From: an uncultured Prevotella sp.
Lineage (GTDB): Bacteria; Bacteroidota; Bacteroidia; Bacteroidales; Bacteroidaceae
DNA: 64,000 bases
Assembly (NCBI RefSeq): GCF_946407605.1
Contig: NZ_CAMJOS010000005.1
Coordinates: forward strand, 1 to 64,000
Direction of reading: 5' to 3'
The stretch's first letter is position 1. Every line of letters starts with the position of its first letter. Below the pieces are notes generated by a model. The model saw only the letters and a program-made list of their open reading frames with translations. It was not told the DNA's origin and made no database searches. Positions 19,153 through 28,017 of the stretch are shown here, in pieces. Made by a program: the position numbers and the translations under genes.

Positions 19153-21768
19153 TTATGGCAACTCCTGCACCAATTTACGATAGAGACCGTACTTCACTTT
19201 CTCGACGATGCCCTCGCTGACAAAGCGGTTGATGGCCTTCCATGCCGTTGGCTGCGAAGTTCCGAAGCAGTCCACGAACTGCTGCGTCTTGAACTCATCA
19301 GGCAACTTACGGAAACACTCGTTATAGCGGGTACTGCGCTTCCTTACCACGAACTCCTTGTTCTGGTCGGCAAAGTAGTTGAAAGCCATCTCGCCGAAGA
19401 AGAACTGCTGGCACTTGTACTGTATCTCCATAGCCAGCCTACAGAGCCGCTTGTCGCGTTCATCCATTGTCAGCGTCTTCTTCTCCTGCCACTCATCCCA
19501 ATGACGCATCAGGATAAACGGTAGAGAGATGCCAATTCCATAGTACGGAATACGCTTCAGCAGCGTTCTGTCTGCCTTATCGCCGTTAAACTCAGCAATC
19601 TCCAGGTGGCTTGTCTGCCACTCATAGGTCTCGTCATTTAGCGGTTCTATTGGCAATTCACCCTCCACCTTATCCAGGCGGTAAGCCCACGTCTTCAGCG
19701 TCTCGTTGGCATCGGGATCTACCTGCTGATGTCGCTTCGCCATACCCTTGTCGGGCAATGGGATGACAGCCAGTCGGGTGCTCATACCCGTACCGAAATT
19801 CCTTTGGTTCACCTTCCTGTGCAGGGCGTAGGGCGTACCCGTGTAGATGAAGTTCCAGAAAACGTTGAACATACCTGTAACAGACTCCTGATTGGCATAC
19901 ATCTGTCCGTCCTGCTCGTTGTGGAAAGCCTTCAACTCAAGGATTTCGCGGTCCTTCCAGTCGCCGCCCTTATTCTGCTTGGTGACGTTATCTAGCTCCG
20001 CATCGAACGAGAACATGTGCAGGTTCATAGGCTGGCCCTGAACCGACTCGATAGCCGCATTCATGTGGCGGATAAACTCACCAGTAGCGGTACGGGCTGG
20101 ATGCACTCTGATGCCCACTACAGGCCTTTTCAAAGCCTCACCTTTCTGTGCCTTGGTAGAAGTGGTACGCTCTGTACGGCCCTCCTTGTAGCGGTTCACG
20201 GCATCAATCAGACACTGGTCAGCCTGAATCATCGGGTCGGCAATCTTTTTGTAGAATTTCTCCACAATGTTCTTACCGGCACCCGGGTCACCAATGATGA
20301 AGATGCAGTAGTTCAACCTACGTACCAACTCAGGCTCATACCAAAAATGGTAAAACGCCCTCGTCATCAGCGTCCCGAACAATGCCGCACTGGAGAACCA
20401 CACCGCCGCCAGCTTATGAGGATGAACATTCAGGAACAACTCTTTCATGCAAGGGTAATACTCTGCCATCTCCAGCAGCTCTTTTGCCCATTCCTCCAAA
20501 GGCAGCACAGCGTAAACGTCGTTGTCATTCTGAGAGTTGAGAGTTGAGGGTTGAGAGTTTAGAGAAGCGTCTTGCGTTTCCGCCCCTGCTTTCCTCAAAG
20601 CCTCCATCACCTCGTCGGGCTTCTTCTGCTTGTACCGCCAGCCCATAATCGAACTCACGGTACCAGCCACATCCTCTCCCTCGGCAGCAAGGTCTTGCAC
20701 CCAGGGCAACGTCATCACCACCTCGGTAATCTTGGTAGGGTTTTTCCCAATAAGATACCTCAAATGATCCGACAGCTCTACCAGCGTATCGTGCCGATGA
20801 TTAGTGAGGTTCCTGCCCTCCATCCAAGCCTCGATGATTTTGGCGTATGGCACGCCGTTATACATCATAGACTCAGCATTTCGCAGGTTCTCTCCATCGC
20901 CTCCTGATACAGCAGGTTGGTTTTCTCCAGCACCTTGAACAGCGGCCAGATGAGTATTACCAGTACTATTCTCAGCAAAGTTAAGAGTAGGCTGAGACTT
21001 ACCATGATGGTATTGTTCATTATACTTCTTACCAAATTCTTCATTCTCATACGTAAACAGTCTTTCGTTGTCAATAAATAAAATATCGTCACTCGTAGTC
21101 AGGAACGCACCCCTGCTGGCATCTTTGCAAGATTCATCGGGGTTAAGTCCCAGTTTCAGGGAAAACTCCTTTTGATTATCGATCAGGTTGCCTTTCACAT
21201 CAGCTATGAAAATCACCTTCAATCCATGCCCCGAAGGAGTTACGAACACAAAGAGAATACGACGCTTATCCTCGTCGGACAGCTTCTCGTATGCCTCTTG
21301 CCACACCTTGCGGACATCGCCCTCGATGTGGTCAAAGTCTATCACACAGAGTCCATTCAACTGGCATGCCGCCTGTTTCCTCCAAGCCCCCCTCTTCTGA
21401 CCCTTCGTAGAAGGAGTCTCGGCGTATGTGGCAATGAAAATCACAAACGGCAGACTCTTCTTCAGCGAGTCGCAGTAGGTCTGCATCTTCTTCACCAAAG
21501 GCAGGGCCTCGAAAGCCTCGGCCTTCTTCTTGCCGTCCTTCTGCTTACGCAGACGTGCCGGCTCGTTGATGCAAAACTTCTGAAACTCTTCATCCTTGGC
21601 CCACTCCTCCTGCAAGGCAGAATCCGCAACGATGGAGGGCATGGCGTCCCTCCATCTGCGGTGTTCCTGGGTGAGCCAACGAGTCTGTGGGCTGCCTACC
21701 AACTGGTAAAGCAATTGTTGCGTCACTACTTCAGTTGGCAAACCGAAGCTTCGTTGAAAGCTAAACAT
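19153..21768 (-). CDS. BT4734-type primase / DUF3987 helicase-like protein
   Basis: 871 residues. The N-terminal part (about 60-240) is the BT4734/BF3469 (VirE-N-like) domain, related to archaeo-eukaryotic primases, with acidic residues in CVIDFDHIEGDV and the segment VTPSGHGLKVIF. A DUF3987 region follows (about 420-800) with a P-loop-like GDPGAGKN. A likely role is replication of a mobile or phage-derived element. The C-terminus resembles a winged helix. An in-frame heptad repeat at 20532-20559 encodes the Ser/Asn/Gln linker between the two halves. The start overlaps the upstream gene by 43 bp, indicating an operon with the small genes before it. Such proteins are common near Bacteroidales capsule and surface loci. 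Confidence 0.8.
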   Translation of the reverse strand: MFSFQRSFGLPTEVVTQQLLYQLVGSPQTRWLTQEHRRWRDAMPSIVADSALQEEWAKDEEFQKFCINEPARLRKQKDGKKKAEAFEALPLVKKMQTYCDSLKKSLPFVIFIATYAETPSTKGQKRGAWRKQAACQLNGLCVIDFDHIEGDVRKVWQEAYEKLSDEDKRRILFVFVTPSGHGLKVIFIADVKGNLIDNQKEFSLKLGLNPDESCKDASRGAFLTTSDDILFIDNERLFTYENEEFGKKYNEQYHHGKSQPTLNFAENSTGNTHLAAVQGAGENQPAVSGGDGENLRNAESMMYNGVPYAKIIEAWMEGRNLTNHRHDTLVELSDHLRYLIGKNPTKITEVVMTLPWVQDLAAEGEDVAGTVSSIMGWRYKQKKPDEVMEALRKAGAETQDASLNSQPSTLNSQNDNDVYAVLPLEEWAKELLEMAEYYPCMKELFLNVHPHKLAAVWFSSAALFGTLMTRAFYHFWYEPELVRRLNYCIFIIGDPGAGKNIVEKFYKKIADPMIQADQCLIDAVNRYKEGRTERTTSTKAQKGEALKRPVVGIRVHPARTATGEFIRHMNAAIESVQGQPMNLHMFSFDAELDNVTKQNKGGDWKDREILELKAFHNEQDGQMYANQESVTGMFNVFWNFIYTGTPYALHRKVNQRNFGTGMSTRLAVIPLPDKGMAKRHQQVDPDANETLKTWAYRLDKVEGELPIEPLNDETYEWQTSHLEIAEFNGDKADRTLLKRIPYYGIGISLPFILMRHWDEWQEKKTLTMDERDKRLCRLAMEIQYKCQQFFFGEMAFNYFADQNKEFVVRKRSTRYNECFRKLPDEFKTQQFVDCFGTSQPTAWKAINRFVSEGIVEKVKYGLYRKLVQELP
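20532..20559. repeat. GAGAGTT heptad repeat inside primase gene
   Basis: Four 7-bp units (GAGAGTT, GAGAGTT, GAGGGTT, GAGAGTT) sit in frame in the coding region and encode the low-complexity linker SLNSQPSTLNSQ between the primase-like and DUF3987 parts. Confidence 0.85.
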
Positions 21769-22268
21769 TTGTCTATCTTACTTATTAGAGTGTACATATC
21801 TCTCCTTACGTCTATCAGTCCTTTAGCCTCGAAGGTGAGCCACGCCACCACTTTCTGTTCTTTTGCCGCAAATTTCACCTTCACGTTGGTTTCGTTCAGC
21901 AGGAACTCACCCTCCGGCATCTGCGGCTCCTCAATCTCCATGTCCTTAGTCAACTTAGCCAGCTCCTTGTGAAAGAAAGCCGCCTTGTCAGGCACGTTGT
22001 CGGGACACTTCAACTCAATGCAAGTCAGCGGATTCTTACCCGATGTAATATACCGCTTCGACTTACCCACCTTCTTCACGTCTTTTTGTGACGGCTCTCC
22101 CTGAGCCTGTGGGTCAACCTCAATCGAACCGTCATCATAGATACGGGTGTTCGACTTAAACGACTTCTGCAACTTCCTACGAGTCGTAGAAGGAGTGGCA
22201 GAGGTCTGCTCTGCCATCTCCTGGGTCTTCTTAACGTCTTCCATAATCTCAAGATACTCTAAAGTCAT
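21726..22268 (-). CDS. Hypothetical protein of primase operon
   Basis: 180 residues with no recognised family. The first 90 residues are polar and probably disordered (Thr/Lys/Gln-rich). The second half (DKAAFFHKELAKLTKDMEIEEPQMPEGEF... through VAWLTFEAKGLIDVRRDMYTLI) looks folded. It overlaps the upstream gene by 4 bp (ATGA) and the primase gene by 43 bp, so it is tightly coupled to both. A start at 22244 (MEDVKK) is also possible. By context it may be an accessory replication factor. Confidence 0.6.
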   Translation of the reverse strand: MTLEYLEIMEDVKKTQEMAEQTSATPSTTRRKLQKSFKSNTRIYDDGSIEVDPQAQGEPSQKDVKKVGKSKRYITSGKNPLTCIELKCPDNVPDKAAFFHKELAKLTKDMEIEEPQMPEGEFLLNETNVKVKFAAKEQKVVAWLTFEAKGLIDVRRDMYTLISKIDKCLAFNEASVCQLK

Positions 22269-22558
22269 ACCATCCCGATCTTATCCACGTAAATCGTAGT
22301 AGCCTGCATAGCCTCGCCGGTCTGCTGCGAGTTCCACTCACGAACCACCATAGAGCACTGCACCTTGTACTGGTGCTGGGGGTCGAACTTAGGACAATTC
22401 ACAGCCCTCTCGCCGGTAATCTCTCCGAGGAAAGAATCCGTTCCGTCCGTCAACTTGAGCATCACAGAGTTGATAACCTTCTGCTCGCCCGTTTTCTTGT
22501 CGGTGTACTGACGTGTAATCAGACCCGACTGATTCAAAATTCTTACTGTTGCTTCCAT
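22265..22558 (-). CDS. Small hypothetical protein, possible OB-fold
   Basis: 97 residues. Alternating beta strands (ATVRILNQSGLITRQYTD, INSVMLKLTDGTDSFLGEI, YKVQCSMVVREW, ATTIYVDKIGMV) suggest a small beta-barrel such as a single-strand DNA-binding OB fold, but no diagnostic motif is seen. It is coupled by ATGA overlap to the following 180-residue gene in the primase operon, which fits a DNA-handling role by inference only. Confidence 0.6.
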   Translation of the reverse strand: MEATVRILNQSGLITRQYTDKKTGEQKVINSVMLKLTDGTDSFLGEITGERAVNCPKFDPQHQYKVQCSMVVREWNSQQTGEAMQATTIYVDKIGMV

Positions 22559-22608
22559 TCTTTTAAACAGCTTTTTGAATTTAAAAACCTTATCCTTAAT
22601 CTTCTTTC

Positions 22609-22884
22609 TTACTTCTTCAAACTCTCCATCATCACCTTAGCTTGGATTTCAGCCTCCAGCAGGGTTATGAACTTTTCCATTGCGTCCTTATGACCTGCTG
22701 CCGTCTGAGCGTCCACCACGTCGAACACCGTCTTAGCCAGCGCATACAGCGCCACCATTGCCGATTCCTCACCAGTGCATTCCTCCACTATCTTCAGCGA
22801 CAGCTTGCGGCTCAGATCGTCACTCTTAGTCATAATCGCATTCACACGATGGTACATTGCCATCATTTTCTTGTCTTTCTTCAT
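22609..22884 (-). CDS. Small helical hypothetical protein
   Basis: 91 residues, almost entirely helical by composition (KMMAMYHRVNAIMTKSDDLS, MVALYALAKTVFDVVDAQTA). There is no recognised domain, signal peptide or TM helix. It overlaps the upstream antirepressor-like gene by 4 bp (ATGA), so the two are translated together; the next gene starts 50 bp downstream. Its role is unknown. Confidence 0.6.
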   Translation of the reverse strand: MKKDKKMMAMYHRVNAIMTKSDDLSRKLSLKIVEECTGEESAMVALYALAKTVFDVVDAQTAAGHKDAMEKFITLLEAEIQAKVMMESLKK

Positions 22885-23273
22885 ATTGCTTTTGTTGTTT
22901 TTAAATTCCTTGCCTTTTCCTTATGTCGATTTCCTTGAATCAAGTTTTTAATGAACTCTTGCCCCTTCTTAGTCCACACAGGGAAGCGCGTCTCAATGAG
23001 GTCGCCCTTCGAGTTGTAGCGGAAGTGGCTTCGAGTCTTTGCATATCCAAGCCCTGCATATTCCTTGCAAAGCTTCAGTTCGTAAGTTGAACGCTCACGA
23101 AAGAGGAACCCCACATCTATCAGATAGTGGTGCAGATCCAGGGCGGTGATTCCCATATCCCTCCCCAAGTCGCTGGAGAGCATACAGTCCTCAGTGCCCG
23201 CATTACGTTTCTGTTGCAGCTTGCGTATGTATTCCTGCGCGGGCTGCATCATCCTTTTCTCTTCGGTAGTCAT
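22881..23273 (-). CDS. Antirepressor KilAC-like DNA-binding protein
   Basis: 130 residues. The pattern LSSDLGRDMGITALDLHHYLIDVGFLFRE followed by ELCKEYAGLGYAKTRSHF and a terminal KKGQEFIKNLI resembles the C-terminal KilAC domain of phage antirepressors: a helix-turn-helix, a beta hairpin, then 'gyg.tk' and a final helix. It is the first gene of the primase operon and lies downstream of a perfect inverted repeat overlapping a -7 box, so it may regulate the module. The family call is tentative. Confidence 0.55.
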   Translation of the reverse strand: MTTEEKRMMQPAQEYIRKLQQKRNAGTEDCMLSSDLGRDMGITALDLHHYLIDVGFLFRERSTYELKLCKEYAGLGYAKTRSHFRYNSKGDLIETRFPVWTKKGQEFIKNLIQGNRHKEKARNLKTTKAI

Positions 23274-23367
23274 ATTCCTTTATTTTTATTAGAATGTACG
23301 TGCGTATGGGTGCATGTGCGTGTGGCGCGTATGCGTTTGGAAGTTGTGTATGTAAACATTTCAAAGA

Positions 23368-23410
23368 GCACTGTCGGTTGTCCTTTCGAACTTTCGACAG
23401 TGCAAATTTA
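23368..23410 (-). promoter_or_regulatory. Inverted repeat overlapping -7 box of primase operon
   Basis: GCACTGTCG (23368-23376) and CGACAGTGC (23395-23403) are perfect 9-bp inverted arms with an 18-bp spacer. The right arm overlaps by one base a minus-strand TAAATTTG (23410-23403), a match to the TAnnTTTG -7 box. The geometry fits an operator placed at the start of transcription of the antirepressor-like gene; a transcribed hairpin is the alternative. Confidence 0.5.
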
Positions 23411-23450
23411 GATATATAAAATGAAAGCATCCCTCAGTCGCAAGTGCGGT

Positions 23451-23500
23451 ACTGAAGAATGCTAATCCTTACTGAAGAATACTGAAAAACGTACTGAAAA
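23451..23500. repeat. Four direct repeats ACTGAARAAY
   Basis: ACTGAAGAAT at 23451 and 23471, ACTGAAAAAC at 23481 and ACTGAAAA at 23493 are all in the same orientation, between the unknown 465-residue gene and the operator of the primase operon. Iteron-like spacing (20, 10, 12 bp) next to replication-type genes suggests protein binding sites. Confidence 0.6.
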
Positions 23501-23501
23501 T

Positions 23502-24899
23502 CTACTCTTTTTTGTAGATTTCGTCGATGGTATCTTCTAAGTCTGAATACTTTCTGTAAATGTTGTCAATGGAGTTTTTAGAGGCTCTATTTCCTGTTGG
23601 CTTAAACTTCACATCCCAGATATCAGGTGACTTGTCGGTTAAAAAACCATAGGTATTGATTTCATTGGCGCTACACTTCTTATCAACGTTAGCGAACCAT
23701 TCCTCATCATTCATCTGCTTCACAAAATCCTCCGTTGTACAATTCGTGAGGACACCAACCTTTCTGAGGATATAATACAAAGCATACCATTCATAGATAA
23801 ACATCTTCTCTGTAATGAATCGGTCTTTTATAAAATAATAGAGAAGAAGGATATCTACTTTATATTTTGATTTAGAGGGCTCCAAATTAAACACCTTATT
23901 CGTTTTTAATAGCCTCTCTCTCTTCTGCTTGTCCTCGTCTGATTCTGGCGGGTTTCGCAACTCTTCTATCCAACGGTCATACTCATCTAATTCAAAAATT
24001 GTTTTAAAGAAGTATTTCCATTGTTCTTCATCCAGTTTTTGCTCCTTCATTTGAACACCCAGCTGACCTATATCTTCAGAATAATCACGCCAAATCTTCC
24101 CAGAGGGAGTTTTATATTCAAACTCATGAGCTGCTTCATCTCTCAAACGTTCAAGCCCGTTAATTTCTACACGACCTCTCAACCTCTTTCGCTCAATATG
24201 TGAGCGGAAATGTTCTGCGTGTGCTGGCCAATAGTTTTTTGCATAGAGCAAATAATTACGATTATAGATGTCTGGCAATGATGATGTGTCTTGACTATAA
24301 GAGATATTCTTCAATTTACTAAGACTGCCCCTGAAATCATCCATCAACTTCCAAATGCAAATTAGAAGCTCGGCGCCATTCATTTTTTCAACTTCTATTT
24401 CATTAATAAATATCGTACCTGTAGGAGAATTCTTTTTTGTATAATCTATGTTACCTTCTTCATAGTACATATTTGCGATTGTCATAGCCTCATCAGGCAT
24501 TTCTACTCCGAAAATATTGCTTTCTTGAAGACTATTTGACAACTTTTGTATTCTCTGACTACATTCTATAAAACGCGACCAATAATCATGATTTTTTTCA
24601 TAGCGTTCATCCATCAAATACTTTTCCATCGCATAATAATAATCTGTCACAGACTTGCACATTTGCTGCAGGATTAGGGTGAGGTTAAGAGTTATTCGGC
24701 AGATGACATTTACATTCATTTTATGCTCCAAGACAAACTTAACATCCTCTTCGAACTGCTTCAAGCGCACGAACATGTAATCCATATCTTTATCAAAATC
24801 TGCAATTATACGACGGCGATCTTCCAAGTCGTACAACAACTCAGATTCTTTGTATTCAGCTTCCAGTTCTGCTACTATGTCCTTCAACGGTCTGCACAT
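23502..24899 (-). CDS. Unknown protein linked to type I restriction system
   Basis: 465 residues, no recognised family. Strongly helical and charged, without signal peptide or TM helix. Central part includes WRDYSEDIGQLGVQMKEQKL, and the C-terminal part (about 345-465) is rich in Lys and aromatic residues (DILLLYYFIKDRFITEKMF, WYALYYILRKVG). It starts 7 bp after hsdR and shares its AT-rich composition, so it is probably the last gene of the hsdM-hsdS-hsdR transcript. By position it may be an accessory defence or control protein, but nothing in the sequence shows a catalytic motif. Confidence 0.65.
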   Translation of the reverse strand: MCRPLKDIVAELEAEYKESELLYDLEDRRRIIADFDKDMDYMFVRLKQFEEDVKFVLEHKMNVNVICRITLNLTLILQQMCKSVTDYYYAMEKYLMDERYEKNHDYWSRFIECSQRIQKLSNSLQESNIFGVEMPDEAMTIANMYYEEGNIDYTKKNSPTGTIFINEIEVEKMNGAELLICIWKLMDDFRGSLSKLKNISYSQDTSSLPDIYNRNYLLYAKNYWPAHAEHFRSHIERKRLRGRVEINGLERLRDEAAHEFEYKTPSGKIWRDYSEDIGQLGVQMKEQKLDEEQWKYFFKTIFELDEYDRWIEELRNPPESDEDKQKRERLLKTNKVFNLEPSKSKYKVDILLLYYFIKDRFITEKMFIYEWYALYYILRKVGVLTNCTTEDFVKQMNDEEWFANVDKKCSANEINTYGFLTDKSPDIWDVKFKPTGNRASKNSIDNIYRKYSDLEDTIDEIYKKE

Positions 24900-24906
24900 A
24901 CTTCTC

Positions 24907-27900
24907 TTATGCTAAATGACTTTCATCCTCAGCCCACCTTTCACATTGCTGCATTACGGTTGCTAATGCTTTCTCATAACCCTCTGGTGGATAATGATAT
25001 TCTCGTAACAGACGTTTAATGATTCTGCGCATAGATGCTTGAGCAGATTTTTTCTTATTCCAATCTATTGTACGATTCTTACGCAATTGCTCAGTCAGGG
25101 CTACTGTTAGCGCTTTAAACTGCTCACTGCTGTATGCTTCTTTAATGCCTTCTGGTGAAGAAAGAGCATCATAGAACGCCTTTTCTTCTGCTGTCAATCC
25201 AAGTGCATTACCTTCCTCTTCATTCTGTTTGATAGCTTGTGCCATCTTCAAGAGTTCTTCTATCACTTCTTCGTTAGTTAGCATTCCTTTCAGATAATTG
25301 GATAATGCATTATTCATTAGGTCACTGAATCGCTGACTCTGAACAACATTTATATGTTCATAGTTCCTGATACGCTCTTTCAGCAGTTTCTCCAATAACT
25401 GAACAGCAATATTCCTTTCCTTCATATTGCGGATTTCCTTAATAAATCCCTCATCAAACAGGGAGAATTCTCTCTCATCCGCAAACAAGTTGATTACACC
25501 ATCACTCTGAATACTCTGCTCTAACAAAGTGGAAATGCGCTCATTGATTTCCTTCTTGCTAATCTTGCCTTTCTGTGTATAGCGCACCAACAGAGTTCTT
25601 ACAGCATCCATAAAAGCTACCTCTCTCTTCTGCTCTGAAGCTAAGAGTGAACGACACAGCGTCATCGCATTATGCAGTAACTGGCTTTCTTTTAAAAAGT
25701 CTTTTCGTTTCTGCTCCATAATAGGTGACAACATGAAGTTAACACCTCCTGTGATTATTGAGCCTCGTTCTGCATCTGTACCATTTATGAATTTCTGATA
25801 ATCGTATCCGTGCATTAAATCCTGACATATTTCCAACTTCTCCTTAAACTTATTCAAGGCTGCCTCACGGATGTCTGGATTTCCAAAACGCTGGCGGTCA
25901 CGATTGGTATAATCTTGCATTGCCTGTTTTAAGGCGCTTGCAATACCCACATAGTCAATAATCAAACCACCTTCTTTCTCTGGGAAAACTCGATTCACTC
26001 GCGCTATAGCTTGCATCAGGTTGTGTCCTTTCATCGGTTTATAGACATACATCGTTGCCAAAGATGGTACATCAAATCCTGTCAGCCACATATCAACAAC
26101 AATAGCTATCTTCATTGGACTGTTATCGTCTTTGAATAGCGTAGCAAACTCTTTGTCTGTCCAGTAATGCACACCGTCCTCCTTCTTGGGCCTGATAACG
26201 TCAGCCCAGTCGGGATTATCTTTGTTGCTGCTGCTTACAACAACATGCATCATATCTTTCCATGAAGGACGCAGCTTCAATATCTGGCGATATATCTTCA
26301 CAGCAGCCTCTTTGTCAAGAGCAACTATCATCGCCTTACCAGTAGTTATATGTTGGCGGTTTTCTTCATAGTGAGTAACAATATCTTTGCAAAGGCTTTC
26401 TATTGTTTTGTCGTTGTTCAATATGCCACGAATACCACTATTTGTACGCTTTGCATCTTCTATTTGTTCTGGCGTGGCTCCTTCCTCAGCTAATTTGTCA
26501 AACTCTATGTCGAGTTGCTTTAACGTATCATCATCAAGGTTTAGCTTGATAACTCTACTTTCATAATATACAGGACGTGTTGCTCCATCAGCAACTGCCT
26601 GAGTCATATCATAGACATCAATGTAATCACCAAATACTTCTTCGGTATCTCTGTCTCTTTCTGAAATAGGTGTGCCTGTGAAGCCGATAAACATTGCATG
26701 AGGCAAAGCCTCACGCATAATCAAGGCAAAACCCTTCTTCGTCTTCTGTGCTTTATTGTCAAAGTGTTCATCACCATATTGAGAACGATGCGCTTCGTCT
26801 GTTATAACAATGATATTCTTTCTGTCACTCAATAATCCTGTTCCTTCTCTAAACTTCTGAATAGTGGTAAATATTAAACCACCAGTTTGTAAATCTGTGA
26901 GTTTGTTTTTCAAATCAAGGTTTCCGCCACCTTCTGCTGCAACCAGCTTGCCGTTTTCGTTTAAGGCATAGCCTACACGTTGTGGTGACATTCGCAAGAA
27001 CTTCTCGCAACCACAAAATTGTTCATAAAGTTGCAGGTCTAAGTCGTTTCGGTCAGTTACTACCATGATGGTACATGTTGGAAACTCCTGTATCAGTTTG
27101 TGAGCATAGAACACCATCGAGAGACTCTTACCGCTTCCCTGAGTGTGCCAGAAAACTCCTATCTTTCCGTCACTCTCTTGTGCTTTATGTGTTCTGGCAA
27201 CAGCCTTGTTGACCGCAAAGTATTGATGATAGGCAGACATTATCTTGGCTGTCTTACCGTCCTTGTGGTCAAAGCAGATATAATTCTTGATGAGGTCACA
27301 CATTCGCTTGTGACCAAATATACCCTCAAAGAATGTTTCGTAGTCTGCAACTGCTGTGCTCTCATTTGCTCCATCTTTTGTCTTCCATTCCATGAAGCGT
27401 TTCTCTGGTGCAGTGATAGTTCCTGCCTTTGTTGTCAGCATATCACTTGTAACGCAGAAAGCGTTATAGGCGAATAGCGAAGGACATTTCTGCATATATT
27501 TTTGCAGTTGATTGTAGGCATCATCCTCTTCTACATCTTCATTAGATGGTGACTTCAACTCTATTACCACTAAGGGTAATCCATTCACCATTACCACTAT
27601 ATCGCAGCGGATGGGTTCTATATCCTCTACGCGCCATTGATTTACTATCTTCCAAGTGTTTGCATCAGGATGTTCATAATCCATCAGATAGACGGTATCC
27701 GTTACCTCACGCCCTTCTACAACGTGAGGTACATTTATTCCATCTTGCAACCATTCAGTGAATGTTTCGTTACGCTGCACATATCCACCATCATTATTGC
27801 TGGTAAGCATCCTGATAGCTTCATCAATAACATTTGGGGATAGCTGAGGGTTAAGCCACTTAATCGATTTCTCCAAGTCATCACGATGAAAAGGCTCGCG

Positions 27901-28017
27901 ATAATCACGTTCAACATCATAGCCACACTCATATTCATATCCTAATCTTTCAGTAAAAAGATGGATAAGAGTCTGCTCGTAGCTATCTTCTATGTATTTA
28001 TCATTTTCGTTGCTCAT
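24907..28017 (-). CDS. hsdR: Type I restriction enzyme R subunit
   Basis: 1036 residues. An N-terminal nuclease domain carries the PD-(D/E)xK core: D139 in PIRCDIVV and E153-x-K155 in VVIELKSP. The SF2 translocase part has Walker A HTQGSGKS, the box ITDEAHRSQYG, GFTGTP and helicase C-terminal motifs (MWLTGFDVPS, QAIARVNR). A helical C-terminal region should dock on the methylase core. The subunit pulls and cuts unmodified DNA in an ATP-dependent way. It overlaps hsdS by 4 bp (ATGA). Length is normal and no disruption is seen. Confidence 0.95.
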   Translation of the reverse strand: MSNENDKYIEDSYEQTLIHLFTERLGYEYECGYDVERDYREPFHRDDLEKSIKWLNPQLSPNVIDEAIRMLTSNNDGGYVQRNETFTEWLQDGINVPHVVEGREVTDTVYLMDYEHPDANTWKIVNQWRVEDIEPIRCDIVVMVNGLPLVVIELKSPSNEDVEEDDAYNQLQKYMQKCPSLFAYNAFCVTSDMLTTKAGTITAPEKRFMEWKTKDGANESTAVADYETFFEGIFGHKRMCDLIKNYICFDHKDGKTAKIMSAYHQYFAVNKAVARTHKAQESDGKIGVFWHTQGSGKSLSMVFYAHKLIQEFPTCTIMVVTDRNDLDLQLYEQFCGCEKFLRMSPQRVGYALNENGKLVAAEGGGNLDLKNKLTDLQTGGLIFTTIQKFREGTGLLSDRKNIIVITDEAHRSQYGDEHFDNKAQKTKKGFALIMREALPHAMFIGFTGTPISERDRDTEEVFGDYIDVYDMTQAVADGATRPVYYESRVIKLNLDDDTLKQLDIEFDKLAEEGATPEQIEDAKRTNSGIRGILNNDKTIESLCKDIVTHYEENRQHITTGKAMIVALDKEAAVKIYRQILKLRPSWKDMMHVVVSSSNKDNPDWADVIRPKKEDGVHYWTDKEFATLFKDDNSPMKIAIVVDMWLTGFDVPSLATMYVYKPMKGHNLMQAIARVNRVFPEKEGGLIIDYVGIASALKQAMQDYTNRDRQRFGNPDIREAALNKFKEKLEICQDLMHGYDYQKFINGTDAERGSIITGGVNFMLSPIMEQKRKDFLKESQLLHNAMTLCRSLLASEQKREVAFMDAVRTLLVRYTQKGKISKKEINERISTLLEQSIQSDGVINLFADEREFSLFDEGFIKEIRNMKERNIAVQLLEKLLKERIRNYEHINVVQSQRFSDLMNNALSNYLKGMLTNEEVIEELLKMAQAIKQNEEEGNALGLTAEEKAFYDALSSPEGIKEAYSSEQFKALTVALTEQLRKNRTIDWNKKKSAQASMRRIIKRLLREYHYPPEGYEKALATVMQQCERWAEDESHLA

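Noticed and set aside
23203..23430. 75-codon minus-strand ORF over the operator region
   Set aside because: Overlaps the antirepressor-like gene in another frame and crosses the -7 box; low-quality composition.
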